Shown: positions 8,400 through 17,640, counted from the first letter of the stretch. The stretch: 32,225 nucleotides of DNA from an uncultured Pelagibacteraceae bacterium (GCA_902519255.1 CABYIV010000008.1:1-32225); one strand, 5' to 3'. Made by a program: numbers and translations. Notes: generated by a model from the sequence alone, not told the origin.

Positions 8400-9592
8400 T
8401 ATCCTTTAACACTTCCTGCAGTAAGACCACTTACTAAATATTTTTCAAAATAAACAAAAATTATTAAAATAGGCAAAGTTACTACTACAGACCCTGCCAT
8501 CAAATATTGTCTAGGTGTTTCAGCTCCAACATTCAGAAACTGAATAGCTCTTGATAATGTGAATGTATTTGGGCGGTCTAAAAACATTAATGAAAACAAA
8601 AATTCATTCCAAGCTATCATAAATACATACAAAGCTACTGATGATATTGCAGGTAAACTAAGTGGGAGTATAATTTTAAAAATTATACCAAGCCAATTTT
8701 GACCATCTATTATCCCTGCTTCTTCTAATTCTTTTGGTATACTTTTAAAGTAACCTTGCAGCATATAAATTGCTACAGGTAAGGTTGTGGCTGTATAAAC
8801 TATTAACAAACCCTCAATAGAATTTCTTAAACCAAGTTGACTAAAAATTGTATACAAAGGTATCACTAAAACTATCGCTGGAAACAAATAAATTATCAAT
8901 ATGGATGTTGATAAAAAATTTTTTCCAAAGAAATTAAGTCTTGCAACCGCGTAAGCAGCTGGTATTGCAAATATTAATGTTATAATGACTGTACCTAAGG
9001 AGACTATTGTGCTCGTTAGCATATATCTTCCAAAATTATAATCTTTGAACACTATAAAATAAGATTTGAACAACTCTGGCAATCCTTGTGCAAAGTTAAT
9101 ACTAAAGTCTAATGGGTTCAATAATAACAATGCTTGGGTTTTAAAGCTTGTAACTAACATCATATAAAAAGGGAAAAGAATTACAAAAGAGAACAGTGTA
9201 ATTCCAAATAATGTTAAAAAATTAAAGAATAATTTTTGAGACGAGTGATTTTTTGACAAAAAGTTTTTGTCGTAGTTTTTTATAGTATTAAAGAAAAACA
9301 GTGAGATTAAGAATATGCCAAAACTGTACCAAATAGGTAAATTTATTGAGATGAAATAATCAAAAGTAGAAAATAAAAGAGCAAGTATAATTAGTTTAAT
9401 ATTTAAATTGAATTTTTTTCCAATAAGAAGATTTATTACACAAAGAATTATTCCAAAAATAAATAATTTATTAAAATTAAAATTTATTAATTCAATTCCT
9501 TGTAAAGTTACTAAGATTTTCCAAATACAAATTAATGAAAACAAAAATAATGATGAGATAAAGCAATAAGTTAATATATTTTTAATTTTCAT
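8399..9592 (-). CDS. Carbohydrate ABC transporter permease (MalG/AglG type) with N-terminal membrane extension
   Basis: This 397-residue inner-membrane permease has a normal MalG-like core from about residue 120 onward, including the EAA loop ELEEAGIIDGQNWLGI that docks the ATPase. Before the core sit about 115 extra residues with roughly four hydrophobic segments (near 8-28, 42-58, 64-80 and 86-104), which typical AglG-type permeases of about 280 residues lack. It overlaps the upstream permease gene by 11 bp and is followed directly by the glycosidase gene. It should form the translocation pore with the permease encoded at 9582-10841. The substrate is a carbohydrate by family; the operon suggests a small glycoside. 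Confidence 0.9.
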   Translation of the reverse strand: MKIKNILTYCFISSLFLFSLICIWKILVTLQGIELINFNFNKLFIFGIILCVINLLIGKKFNLNIKLIILALLFSTFDYFISINLPIWYSFGIFLISLFFFNTIKNYDKNFLSKNHSSQKLFFNFLTLFGITLFSFVILFPFYMMLVTSFKTQALLLLNPLDFSINFAQGLPELFKSYFIVFKDYNFGRYMLTSTIVSLGTVIITLIFAIPAAYAVARLNFFGKNFLSTSILIIYLFPAIVLVIPLYTIFSQLGLRNSIEGLLIVYTATTLPVAIYMLQGYFKSIPKELEEAGIIDGQNWLGIIFKIILPLSLPAISSVALYVFMIAWNEFLFSLMFLDRPNTFTLSRAIQFLNVGAETPRQYLMAGSVVVTLPILIIFVYFEKYLVSGLTAGSVKG

Positions 9593-10841
9593 CAGCTCTT
9601 TTTCCTAAAAGTTTAAAATAGATAAACATAAAAATTAACAGAAACACTACAATTACAATAGAAACTGCAGAACCCATACCAATATCCCCGATTGAAAAAC
9701 CTTGCTGATATACATTTATTGGCAATGTTCTTGTACCTGATGCCCCACCAGTGAGTAAGAAGATGTCTTCAAATTTATTAAAATTCCAAATAAATCTAAT
9801 CATAAATAGAATTGAAATCACTGCTAATATCTGGGGCAAAGTAATATTAAGAAATTTTTGAATAGGATTTGCACCATCAACATCAGCTGCTTCATAAAGT
9901 TCTTTTGGAACTGCTTGAAGACGAGCAAGAATAAATAAAAATGCTAGAGGAAAATATCTCCAAATTTCAAAAATAATTACAGTTGTTAATGCTAATCTTA
10001 ATTTAAAATCAAAACCAAGTATGTTTAAAGTTACATATTTTTGTCCTAGTAAATTTATTGGTCCATCAATAATTTGATAGTTAATTAACAAATTATTTAA
10101 AGTTCCACTTGTTGGATCAAGTAAAAGTTCCCAGGTATAAGCAAGAGCAACAACTGGCGCAACATAAGGAAATAAAAGAACACTTCTCATAAATGTTCTT
10201 CCAAAAAATTTTTGGTTTACCATTTGTGCAGCCAAAATTCCAAAAACTATAGCACCTATGGTTCCAAAAAAAGTGTAATAAAAAGTTGTTGATAATAGAT
10301 CTATAAAAGCTTTGTCTTTAATTACTTTTTTGAAATTATTTAATGTAAATTCATAAGTTAGTAATATATTTTGTGACTTACCTGATAGTTTAGGTTTATA
10401 AGATTTTAGTTCCTTCTTTGAAATTTCTTGATTATTAGTATTTTGAAATATTATTTCTAAATTTTCTCGATATTTTTTTGGCCAATTACCTAATTCACAC
10501 TTAAGTAAATTTGATTTAAATTGACATTTATTATTTAAACTTATTGGTTCAATGTTGTCAGGATATTTATCTTTAAATTTTACATTAGTAATTTCTTGTG
10601 TAAGAGAACTATTTCTTAATTTATAAATTATTTTTATTTGATTAGGATTATCTTTAATTGATTTTACTAATTTTTTTGCTCTTGGCTCAGGAATTCTTAA
10701 ATCTTTAAGTTCTACGTTTTTAAAGCTAATCCAAATATTTGAGAATATTGGAAATAAAATTATAGAAAATACTAAAAGAACCGATGGTAATATTAAAAGA
10801 TAAGCTGTTCTTTTTTCAATTTTTGCAAGTTTTGAACTCAT
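9582..10841 (-). CDS. Carbohydrate ABC transporter permease (MalF/AglF type) with periplasmic insert
   Basis: This 419-residue permease has a first membrane segment near 13-40, then a hydrophilic insert of about 115 residues (about 44-160), then the usual MalF-like core beginning at NNFKKVIKDKAF. The EAA loop ELYEAADVDGANPIQKF is present. The insert contains two cysteines (C106, C115) and a pattern resembling a DUF11-type immunoglobulin-like domain (ITNVKFKDKYPDN and then CELGNW). It should project into the periplasm, like the P2 loop of MalF but after the first helix. A hairpin ends directly at the start codon, with no Shine-Dalgarno sequence between them. The substrate is inferred only from the neighbouring glycosidase. 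Confidence 0.9.
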   Translation of the reverse strand: MSSKLAKIEKRTAYLLILPSVLLVFSIILFPIFSNIWISFKNVELKDLRIPEPRAKKLVKSIKDNPNQIKIIYKLRNSSLTQEITNVKFKDKYPDNIEPISLNNKCQFKSNLLKCELGNWPKKYRENLEIIFQNTNNQEISKKELKSYKPKLSGKSQNILLTYEFTLNNFKKVIKDKAFIDLLSTTFYYTFFGTIGAIVFGILAAQMVNQKFFGRTFMRSVLLFPYVAPVVALAYTWELLLDPTSGTLNNLLINYQIIDGPINLLGQKYVTLNILGFDFKLRLALTTVIIFEIWRYFPLAFLFILARLQAVPKELYEAADVDGANPIQKFLNITLPQILAVISILFMIRFIWNFNKFEDIFLLTGGASGTRTLPINVYQQGFSIGDIGMGSAVSIVIVVFLLIFMFIYFKLLGKRADEN

Positions 10842-10842
10842 A

Positions 10843-10878
10843 AAAAAAAGCGGATAATTAATATTACCCGCTTTTTTT
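10843..10878 (-). terminator. Intergenic hairpin with U-tract between sugar-binding protein and permease genes
   Basis: The arms 10843-10853 and 10868-10878 form 11 perfect base pairs (a GCGG/CCGC core with an A/T extension). An inner TAAT/ATTA stem at 10855-10858 and 10863-10866 adds four more pairs across one mismatch. On the minus strand the structure ends in a run of U that touches the permease ATG at 10841. It probably acts as a partial terminator or mRNA stabiliser that raises binding-protein expression over permease expression. Confidence 0.65.
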
Positions 10879-10892
10879 AATTTTTTAAATTA

Positions 10893-12221
10893 CTAGAAGC
10901 TAGCTAGCACAGTATTAATTTCATCTACTGCTTCATCTAGCGTCAATTGATCGTCAATATATTGTCTAGTGATTCTATTTATAAACTTATTGTTAATAAT
11001 TTTAGATGCTCTAGATAGTTCACCTTCTTTTACTCCCCATCTGTTAGCAGTATCTAAACCAGCAACAATATTATTTATTACATCTGCAGAATATAGATCT
11101 GTTAAAGGAGCTTTTCTATCAACTCCAACAGGTAGTTTACTCCAAGCCGTTGTAAATGCATTTGGATCACTCGCATTACCTCTTCTTACAGGGAATTTAC
11201 CTTCTGGTGCTATAGATAAAGTACTTGTGTATCCTTCATCCATTGAATAAAGAATAAACTGCTTAGCTTCATCAGTATCTGCATCTGCTGTTATACCAAA
11301 GTATCTAACATCAGCCCAAGCTGCACCTTTAACATTATTTGGTCCACTAAAATTAGTTATAAAACCAGTTTTAGATGCCAACTCTGGTGAAGTAGGGTCG
11401 CTATTAATTGTTGGTGGAGCTGAGTCTCTTAAACCAGCTAATTCATCCATGATAAATGGTGACCATATTATCATTGGTGTTTTACCAGCAAAATAAAGTT
11501 CTCTTGATTGTTTCCAATAAAGTTCTCCTGGAGGGCTTGCTTTAGCTAATTTTTTATAAAACTGTAAAGAATTCTTTAAAGCTCTTCCTTGTTTTTTTGT
11601 TCCACCTTTTTTTACAATATTTACACCGTTTGCAAGCATGACATGTTCTAAAACTTGACTCATAAAGTTTTCGTCAGTTTTAGTTGCCGCAACAAATCCA
11701 AACATATCATTACTAGATAAAGCATCTATTGCTTTCTCGATGTTTGCATAAGTCGTCGGTGGTTCTAAACCAGCAGCTTTAAACAAATCTTTTCTGTATA
11801 CAACCATTTGCGTCCAGCCATCTACTGGCACGGCTGCAATTTTGCCACCTTTTTTAGCCATCTTTAAAGCACCTGGAGCAAAAGTTTTCTTTCCAAGTGA
11901 GTTAACGATATCATTATTTGCATCAACGTCTAAAATTCCCGCTTCTGCCCATGGCAGCACATATTGCAATGTATGATAAATTACATCAGGAAGATCTCCT
12001 GCTGCAGCTGCTGCAGTAGCTCTTGTTCCTAAATCTTTTTCATCAATCGGGATAACTTCAACTCCAATTCCAGTTTTGGCTTCAAAAGCTTTTGCCATCT
12101 CTTCTTGTTTAGCCATCCTTGCTGGTTGAGTTTCTGTCGTCCAGAATTTGATATCTGCAAATGCAATTGAATTAAAAACAAAAGCTATTGCAGAGATCGT
12201 TATTAATATATTTTTAAACAT
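10893..12221 (-). CDS. Carbohydrate ABC transporter substrate-binding protein
   Basis: This 442-residue family 1 extracellular solute-binding protein has an N-terminal signal peptide with a hydrophobic stretch over residues 4-20 and a probable cut after the alanine at 22 (SIAFA before DIKFW). The mature start DIKFWTTETQPARM and the later GWTQMVVYRKDLF and PEGKFPVRRG segments are typical of AglE/MalE-like binders. It acts in the periplasm and hands its ligand to the two permeases encoded downstream. A strong GAGGGGA ribosome site precedes the ATG, in keeping with high expression. It is followed by a hairpin that separates it from the permease genes. The ligand cannot be read from the sequence; a GH63 hydrolase in the operon suggests a glucosyl or mannosyl osmolyte. 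Confidence 0.93.
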   Translation of the reverse strand: MFKNILITISAIAFVFNSIAFADIKFWTTETQPARMAKQEEMAKAFEAKTGIGVEVIPIDEKDLGTRATAAAAAGDLPDVIYHTLQYVLPWAEAGILDVDANNDIVNSLGKKTFAPGALKMAKKGGKIAAVPVDGWTQMVVYRKDLFKAAGLEPPTTYANIEKAIDALSSNDMFGFVAATKTDENFMSQVLEHVMLANGVNIVKKGGTKKQGRALKNSLQFYKKLAKASPPGELYWKQSRELYFAGKTPMIIWSPFIMDELAGLRDSAPPTINSDPTSPELASKTGFITNFSGPNNVKGAAWADVRYFGITADADTDEAKQFILYSMDEGYTSTLSIAPEGKFPVRRGNASDPNAFTTAWSKLPVGVDRKAPLTDLYSADVINNIVAGLDTANRWGVKEGELSRASKIINNKFINRITRQYIDDQLTLDEAVDEINTVLASF

Positions 12222-12333
12222 ATATTCCCCTCTTTTTTCTTGTTTTCTAAAGTTATTTAAAAATTAACACATAATGAACATTTAAAAGAAGAATAACAAG
12301 TATGTAATTTAAACAATACTACCTGAGATTGAT

Positions 12334-13419
12334 TCAAGAATTTTTAAAAGAAATACCTTTATTATCAAATAAATGGCAACGAAATGGATCAAAACCTATT
12401 TTAACAGTGTCACCTACTTTAATATTTGTGTCTCCATCAGTTTGTACAACAAGAGGATCTCCCTCTTTCTCTAAATATAAATATGTTCCTGACCCTAATT
12501 TTTCTACAACGAAGACTTTACTTTCCCATAATGAATCTGTTTTTGCATTTAATATCAAATGCTCTGGTCTTATTCCAATTTTTATACTATCCCCTTCTTG
12601 AGTATTATCAGAAATTTTTGGTACATTTAACTTTCCAGTCCCCATTATATCTACTTCAGAACTCTTTGAACTTTTACTTAAAATTTTACTATCTATAAAA
12701 TTCATTTTTGGAGATCCGATAAAACCACCAACAAACAGATTATCTGGGTTATTATATAAGTTCATGGGTGATCCCTTTTGTGAAACTATACCTTGATCCA
12801 ATACAACAATATCATTTGCAAGTGTCATGGCTTCAGTTTGATCATGAGTTACGTAAATCATTGTTGCATTAAGTTGATCATGTAATTTTGCCAATTCTAC
12901 TCTCATTTGTACTCTTAATGCTGCATCTAGATTAGATAATGGTTCATCGAATAAGAAAACTTTTGGTTTTCTTGTAATGGCTCTACCAATAGCTACTCTT
13001 TGACGTTGTCCTCCAGATAATTGTTTGGGTTTTCTCTCAAGATACTCTTCTATCTGTAAGATTTTAGCAGCCTCCATCACTCTTTGCTCTATCTCTTCTT
13101 TTGATTTTTTTTCAATTTTTAAACCAAAAGCCATATTATCAAATACAGTCATATGAGGATAAAGAGCATAAGATTGAAATACCATTGCAATATTTCTTTC
13201 TTTAGGTGGTAGATCATTTACAACTTTATCATCAATAGATATTGTACCTGAATTAATTTCCTCTAAACCAGCAATCATTCTTAAGATTGTTGATTTACCA
13301 CATCCGCTTGGGCCTACTAGAACTGTGAAAGACTCACTTTTTATATCAAGAGAAACATCTTTGATCACATGTGTGCTACCAAAAAACTTGTTTACTTTAT
13401 CTATTTTAATACTTGCCAT
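12334..13419 (-). CDS. Carbohydrate ABC transporter ATPase (UgpC/MsmK/AglK family)
   Basis: This 361-residue ATPase has Walker A GPSGCGKST at 36-44, the signature LSGGQRQRVAIGRA from 134, Walker B VFLFDEP at 154-160 and the H-loop THDQTEAM. A C-terminal TOBE region of about 120 residues includes IGIRPEHL, as in the MalK/UgpC subfamily. It energises the sugar importer from the cytoplasm. It starts 2 bp after the GpsA-like gene, which suggests co-transcription with that gene, and lies 112 bp upstream of the binding-protein gene. Confidence 0.95.
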   Translation of the reverse strand: MASIKIDKVNKFFGSTHVIKDVSLDIKSESFTVLVGPSGCGKSTILRMIAGLEEINSGTISIDDKVVNDLPPKERNIAMVFQSYALYPHMTVFDNMAFGLKIEKKSKEEIEQRVMEAAKILQIEEYLERKPKQLSGGQRQRVAIGRAITRKPKVFLFDEPLSNLDAALRVQMRVELAKLHDQLNATMIYVTHDQTEAMTLANDIVVLDQGIVSQKGSPMNLYNNPDNLFVGGFIGSPKMNFIDSKILSKSSKSSEVDIMGTGKLNVPKISDNTQEGDSIKIGIRPEHLILNAKTDSLWESKVFVVEKLGSGTYLYLEKEGDPLVVQTDGDTNIKVGDTVKIGFDPFRCHLFDNKGISFKNS

Positions 13420-13421
13420 TT

Positions 13422-14381
13422 TTAATTTAATATTAATTTTTTGTTATTAATTATAGATTTAATTAATTTTGTCATCAAAGGGATTTTTTTTTGTTGAATT
13501 TTTTTTATTACAAATGGAGCAATTTCTCTTGCAAGTTGCTCTCCCTCCACGGTTTCATTAGGCATAAATTTTCTTTTAGCATTTTTGAATGTATAGCCTT
13601 GCCCTAAGTAACTTCCCATTTTACTATTTCTACCTCCAGCAGCACTGACGTATAAATCTCCAACTCCAGCCAATCCAAGAGCAGTCTCAATTTTTCCTTT
13701 AAAATATTTAGTAATATATATCATCTCATTTATAGATTTTTTGAATAAACTTGAAGACATATTTAAACTATCTCCAGCCCCAATAATCATTGAATAAATA
13801 TTTTTAATTGAAGAACAGATCTCAACTCCAATAACATCTTTCGAAGTTTCGGTTAAATAGTATTTTGTAGTTATCATATTACAAATTTTTTTTGCGGTTT
13901 TGATATTTTTATTAGCAACAATTACACTTGTTTGTTTTTTATTTGAAAGTTCTTTTGCTAAGCAAGGTCCTTTTAAAACTGAAACGTTTATATTTTTATT
14001 AGTTTTCTTTATATCCTCTGAAATAGTAAAAATTTTCTGTTTTTTTTTCTCATACTTCAAACCTTTGGTAAGAATAAGAATTGGACTTTTAATATTTGAT
14101 TTTTTAAATTCTTCACTAATAAAATTTATTCCTGATAAACTTAACGCAACAACGACTAAATCATATTTATTTTTTAATATATCAGTTGAATATTTTTTGT
14201 ATTTTAGTTTATTTGGTAAATTTATTTTTAAACTAGAATGATATTTCTTTTTTGAAGACAAATTTTTAATAAAAGTTTTATTATAAGGCTCTGTGATAGT
14301 TACTTCATTTTTATTATCTATACATGGAAAAGTAAAAGCAGATCCCATTGCGCCACCGCCTATTATTAAAATTTTTTTCAT
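13422..14381 (-). CDS. gpsA: NAD(P)-dependent glycerol-3-phosphate dehydrogenase-like protein
   Basis: This 319-residue GpsA-family protein has the nucleotide loop GGGAMGSA at 8-15, the conserved lysine in TKGLKY (K106), GPCLAKEL at 138-145 in place of the usual GPSFAxE, and the catalytic lysine in SIKNIYS (K193). GLAGVGDLYVSAAGGRNSKMG follows. The sequence is divergent from housekeeping GpsA (for example the AAGGRNSK region), so it may be a specialised paralog. It lies 6 bp after tmoW and 2 bp before the sugar ATPase gene, bridging the two transporter gene groups. The standard reaction is interconversion of glycerol-3-phosphate and dihydroxyacetone phosphate. It could process the glycerol-derived moiety of an imported glycoside, but that is inference. 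Confidence 0.78.
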   Translation of the reverse strand: MKKILIIGGGAMGSAFTFPCIDNKNEVTITEPYNKTFIKNLSSKKKYHSSLKINLPNKLKYKKYSTDILKNKYDLVVVALSLSGINFISEEFKKSNIKSPILILTKGLKYEKKKQKIFTISEDIKKTNKNINVSVLKGPCLAKELSNKKQTSVIVANKNIKTAKKICNMITTKYYLTETSKDVIGVEICSSIKNIYSMIIGAGDSLNMSSSLFKKSINEMIYITKYFKGKIETALGLAGVGDLYVSAAGGRNSKMGSYLGQGYTFKNAKRKFMPNETVEGEQLAREIAPFVIKKIQQKKIPLMTKLIKSIINNKKLILN

Positions 14382-14387
14382 TTAAGA

Positions 14388-16541
14388 TTAAGCAATTCCT
14401 AGATGTTTTTTTCTTTTTTCTACCCAAGTTCTTATCAAATTATCAAAAATTAAACCTATAAAAGCTACACAAATACCCAAAGTTAATCCAATACCAGCAC
14501 CATTTTTATCTGATAAAGCTTTTAAAATATATTGCCCTAAATCTTCAGTGCCGATAAATGCTCCTATAATCACCATAAATAATGCAAACACTATTGTTTG
14601 ATTTATACCAAGCATCATATGAGGGAATGCTAAAGGAAATTCAATTTTTGTTAATCTTTGAAATTTATTTACACCAGACATCGTCGCTGCATCATGTAAA
14701 CCTGCTGGAACACTTCTAAGCCCTTCAATTGTGTATCTTGTTGCTGGTATAGTTGCATAAACAATGACAGCAATAAGAACAGAAGTGTCAGTTATTCCAA
14801 AAAGCATCATAACAGGAATAAGATAAACAAATGATGGAAATGTTTGAAATATATCACATACCCCTAACATAAATTTTGCAGAATGTTTATTTTGAAAACA
14901 TAATGTGCCAACCGTAAAACCAATTATACAAGAGACAATTACCCCAAATGTTGCCATGTAAGCCGTTACTAAGGCTCTATCCCACCAAGGGCTTAGAGCT
15001 ATGAATAATGTCAAACCACAAACTACTAATGCAGATCTAATTCCACCAATTAAATAGCCTGCACCAACAACTAGAACTAATGTAGCAACAGCTGGCATCC
15101 TTAAATACAAAGCCCTCATTGGTTGTAACACTTCTTGAATTAACCATGTATTAAATGCTTTTATATAAACAAAGAAGGTATCAAAAATCCAATCGACACC
15201 TTTATTCCAAAAATCAGCAGTTGATATTCCTTTATTGTGTGGAACTTCAAATAAATAATTGTAACCACCTTTAAAATAAACAGATCCAAAGTAAGCGAGT
15301 AAAATTCCAATTATGACCGTAATACTAAAAAATAATAAATTTTTATTTCTTTGAAAAAAATTCAAATTGCCAAAATAATCGACTTGCTTGTTTGCCCATG
15401 CTAATGACATTTTATCTAATAAAATTGCAATTAGACTTATACAAAGACCAGCTTCTAATGCTAATCCGATATTAAGCTGATTTAGTGCTAACAATAAATT
15501 AAAACCTAGACCTTTCGCTCCAATGAAGGCTGAAATAACAGCCATAGAAAAGCACACCATGATAACCTGGTTTACGCCAATTAAAATATCTCGTCTGGCC
15601 GTTGGAATTAGCACTTTAGACATTAGTTGCCAATTATTACAACCACTCATTCTTCCAGCTTCAATTACTTCTGGAGGAATAGCTCTCAATCCTAGTAAAG
15701 TAAGTAATATCATGGGTGGAACAGCAACAACCATAGTTATAATTACTGCAGCGTGGTCACCGACTCCAAAAAGAACAAGTGCAGGGACTAATACTGCATA
15801 TTGTGGCATTGTTTGCATAACTAATAAAATTGGATATAGAGCTTTTTCTACACGTTTACTTTTATAAGCTGCAATACCTAAACTTAACCCAAATATAAAA
15901 GATAGAGGCGCAGCAACTAAAATAAAAGAGAGTGTTTGCATCGATGGTTTCCATTGTCCAAATATAGAAATATAAACCATTGTTAAACCGGCAAATAAAG
16001 CGAGTCCAATACCACTTAATTTATAAGCAAGTATTGCAAAGCCAGCTGCAACTATTGTCCAAGGTAGACCTGGTAACTCTGCCCAAGGGTTCGCATCGAT
16101 CCAATCCCAACTTGTAAAGGCAACAATTGTTTCAAGTCCACCTAATAGAATTTCTCTAATTAATTCTATTAAAAAGGTCATAAAAGCTGTTAAATTTCTG
16201 CTAATTTGCAAAACTATTGGTCTGGTTTTAAATTCTTGAGTGTCCTCATTCCAAAACTCCATTGGCATCCACTCATTCATTAAGAAAAACAAGGAGTCAT
16301 TTATCCATATTGGTAACCATCCAAGTAATGGAGGAAGACGCCAGAAAACATCAAAGGCGTAATATCTTACTTCTTTGCCTAAAAATATATAACTACTTTG
16401 ATTAGGGTCTTTTACGAATTCAGCTTGTCCTCTAATGAATTTATATGTTTCTGGAACATCAATAGCAAAACAAAGAGCAAAGAAAACAATTAATAGAAAT
16501 AACCACTGAAATATTTTTGGATATTTTTTTAAAAATTCCAT
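14388..16541 (-). CDS. tmoW: TMAO (glycine-betaine-type) ABC transporter permease, tandem fused
   Basis: This 717-residue membrane protein contains two copies of the ProW/OpuAB permease domain in one chain, at about residues 195-385 and 510-695, each with an EAA-like loop (IPPEVIEAGRMSGCNNWQL and VPAGLHDAATMSGVNKFQR). The repeated structure means one polypeptide may supply both halves of the pore. By family it imports quaternary amines or amine oxides. Linkage to tmoX and, across the divergent promoter, to tdm suggests TMAO as the substrate, as for TmoXVW described in marine bacteria. It begins 3 bp after tmoV and ends 6 bp before the GpsA-like gene. Glycine betaine, choline or carnitine remain alternatives. 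Confidence 0.88.
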   Translation of the reverse strand: MEFLKKYPKIFQWLFLLIVFFALCFAIDVPETYKFIRGQAEFVKDPNQSSYIFLGKEVRYYAFDVFWRLPPLLGWLPIWINDSLFFLMNEWMPMEFWNEDTQEFKTRPIVLQISRNLTAFMTFLIELIREILLGGLETIVAFTSWDWIDANPWAELPGLPWTIVAAGFAILAYKLSGIGLALFAGLTMVYISIFGQWKPSMQTLSFILVAAPLSFIFGLSLGIAAYKSKRVEKALYPILLVMQTMPQYAVLVPALVLFGVGDHAAVIITMVVAVPPMILLTLLGLRAIPPEVIEAGRMSGCNNWQLMSKVLIPTARRDILIGVNQVIMVCFSMAVISAFIGAKGLGFNLLLALNQLNIGLALEAGLCISLIAILLDKMSLAWANKQVDYFGNLNFFQRNKNLLFFSITVIIGILLAYFGSVYFKGGYNYLFEVPHNKGISTADFWNKGVDWIFDTFFVYIKAFNTWLIQEVLQPMRALYLRMPAVATLVLVVGAGYLIGGIRSALVVCGLTLFIALSPWWDRALVTAYMATFGVIVSCIIGFTVGTLCFQNKHSAKFMLGVCDIFQTFPSFVYLIPVMMLFGITDTSVLIAVIVYATIPATRYTIEGLRSVPAGLHDAATMSGVNKFQRLTKIEFPLAFPHMMLGINQTIVFALFMVIIGAFIGTEDLGQYILKALSDKNGAGIGLTLGICVAFIGLIFDNLIRTWVEKRKKHLGIA

Positions 16542-16544
16542 AAT

Positions 16545-17576
16545 TTATTTTCCGTTCTTTCTTCCGCCAAAGACAGTATTTATTATTTTTGTCGGGTTGA
16601 TTGAACCAACGGTTTTATTATTTTCATCTATAACTGCCACAGATTTTTCTTGCGTTAATATTTTTTCTGCAACATTTTCTATGATTTCATCTTTTGAAAC
16701 TTTAACATCACTTAAATTATTAGATATAGATTCATCCATTACATCTTCAATTAATAAAACTTTTTCTCTAGGTACTTCTTCAGTAAATTTTCTTACATAT
16801 TCTGTGGCTGGGTTTAGAACTATATTTGCAGGTGTATCTAGTTGTTCAATTATACCATCTTTCATAATTGCAATTCGATCAGCAAGTTTTAATGCTTCAT
16901 CAAAATCATGAGTAATAAACATAATTGTTTTTTGTAATTTTTCTTGAAGTCTTAAAAATTCATCTTGCATTTCTTTTCTAATTAAAGGATCTAAAGCAGA
17001 AAAAGGTTCATCTAAAAACCATATATCAGGTTCAACTGCTAGAGATCTTGCAATACCCACTCTTTGTTGTTGTCCACCTGAAAGTTCTCTTGGAAAATAA
17101 TTTTCTCTTCCATCAAGTCCAACTAATTTAACCATCTCCATTGCTTTATTAATGCTCTCCTCAGTTTTGATACCTTTGATTTGAAGAGGAAAAGCTATAT
17201 TTTCTACAACGGTTTTGTGTGGAAGAAGAGCGAAGCTTTGGAAAACCATTCCCATTTTGTTTCTTCTAAGCTCAATTAACTCTTTATTATTTAAATTTAA
17301 TAAATCTTGACCTTCAATGAAAATTTTTCCACCTGTTGCATCTGTTAATCTTGATATACACCTTAGTAAAGTTGACTTACCAGATCCAGATAAGCCCATT
17401 ACAACAAGCATCTCTCCTTTTGCCACTTCAAAAGAGGCATTGTTAACACCAACTATACAACCATTTTCTTGAAATGTTTTAGCATCAACATTACCATTTG
17501 AATCTTGAAGCATCTTTTTGGCGTTTTCACCAAAAATTTTATAAACTGCTTCGCATTTGATTACTGCTTCAGACAT
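16545..17576 (-). CDS. tmoV: TMAO (glycine-betaine-type) ABC transporter ATPase
   Basis: This 343-residue ProV/OpuAA-type ATPase has Walker A GLSGSGKST at 61-69, the signature LSGGQQQRVGIARS from 165, Walker B IWFLDEP at 185-191 and the H-loop THDFDEAL. The N-terminal extension before the core (KIFGENAKKMLQ and on) is typical of ProV. The C-terminal 80 residues (about 262-340, VMDESISNNL to INPTKII) resemble a CBS half-module, the region used for osmotic or ionic sensing in OpuA-type importers. It is followed by tmoW after 3 bp. The upstream gap of 64 bp separates it from the 183-residue membrane protein. Confidence 0.9.
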   Translation of the reverse strand: MSEAVIKCEAVYKIFGENAKKMLQDSNGNVDAKTFQENGCIVGVNNASFEVAKGEMLVVMGLSGSGKSTLLRCISRLTDATGGKIFIEGQDLLNLNNKELIELRRNKMGMVFQSFALLPHKTVVENIAFPLQIKGIKTEESINKAMEMVKLVGLDGRENYFPRELSGGQQQRVGIARSLAVEPDIWFLDEPFSALDPLIRKEMQDEFLRLQEKLQKTIMFITHDFDEALKLADRIAIMKDGIIEQLDTPANIVLNPATEYVRKFTEEVPREKVLLIEDVMDESISNNLSDVKVSKDEIIENVAEKILTQEKSVAVIDENNKTVGSINPTKIINTVFGGRKNGK

Positions 17577-17640
17577 AATTCTTATAAAATTATACGAAAA
17601 TTAATTAAATTAAAATCAATATAATTGAAGCTTATTTCCA

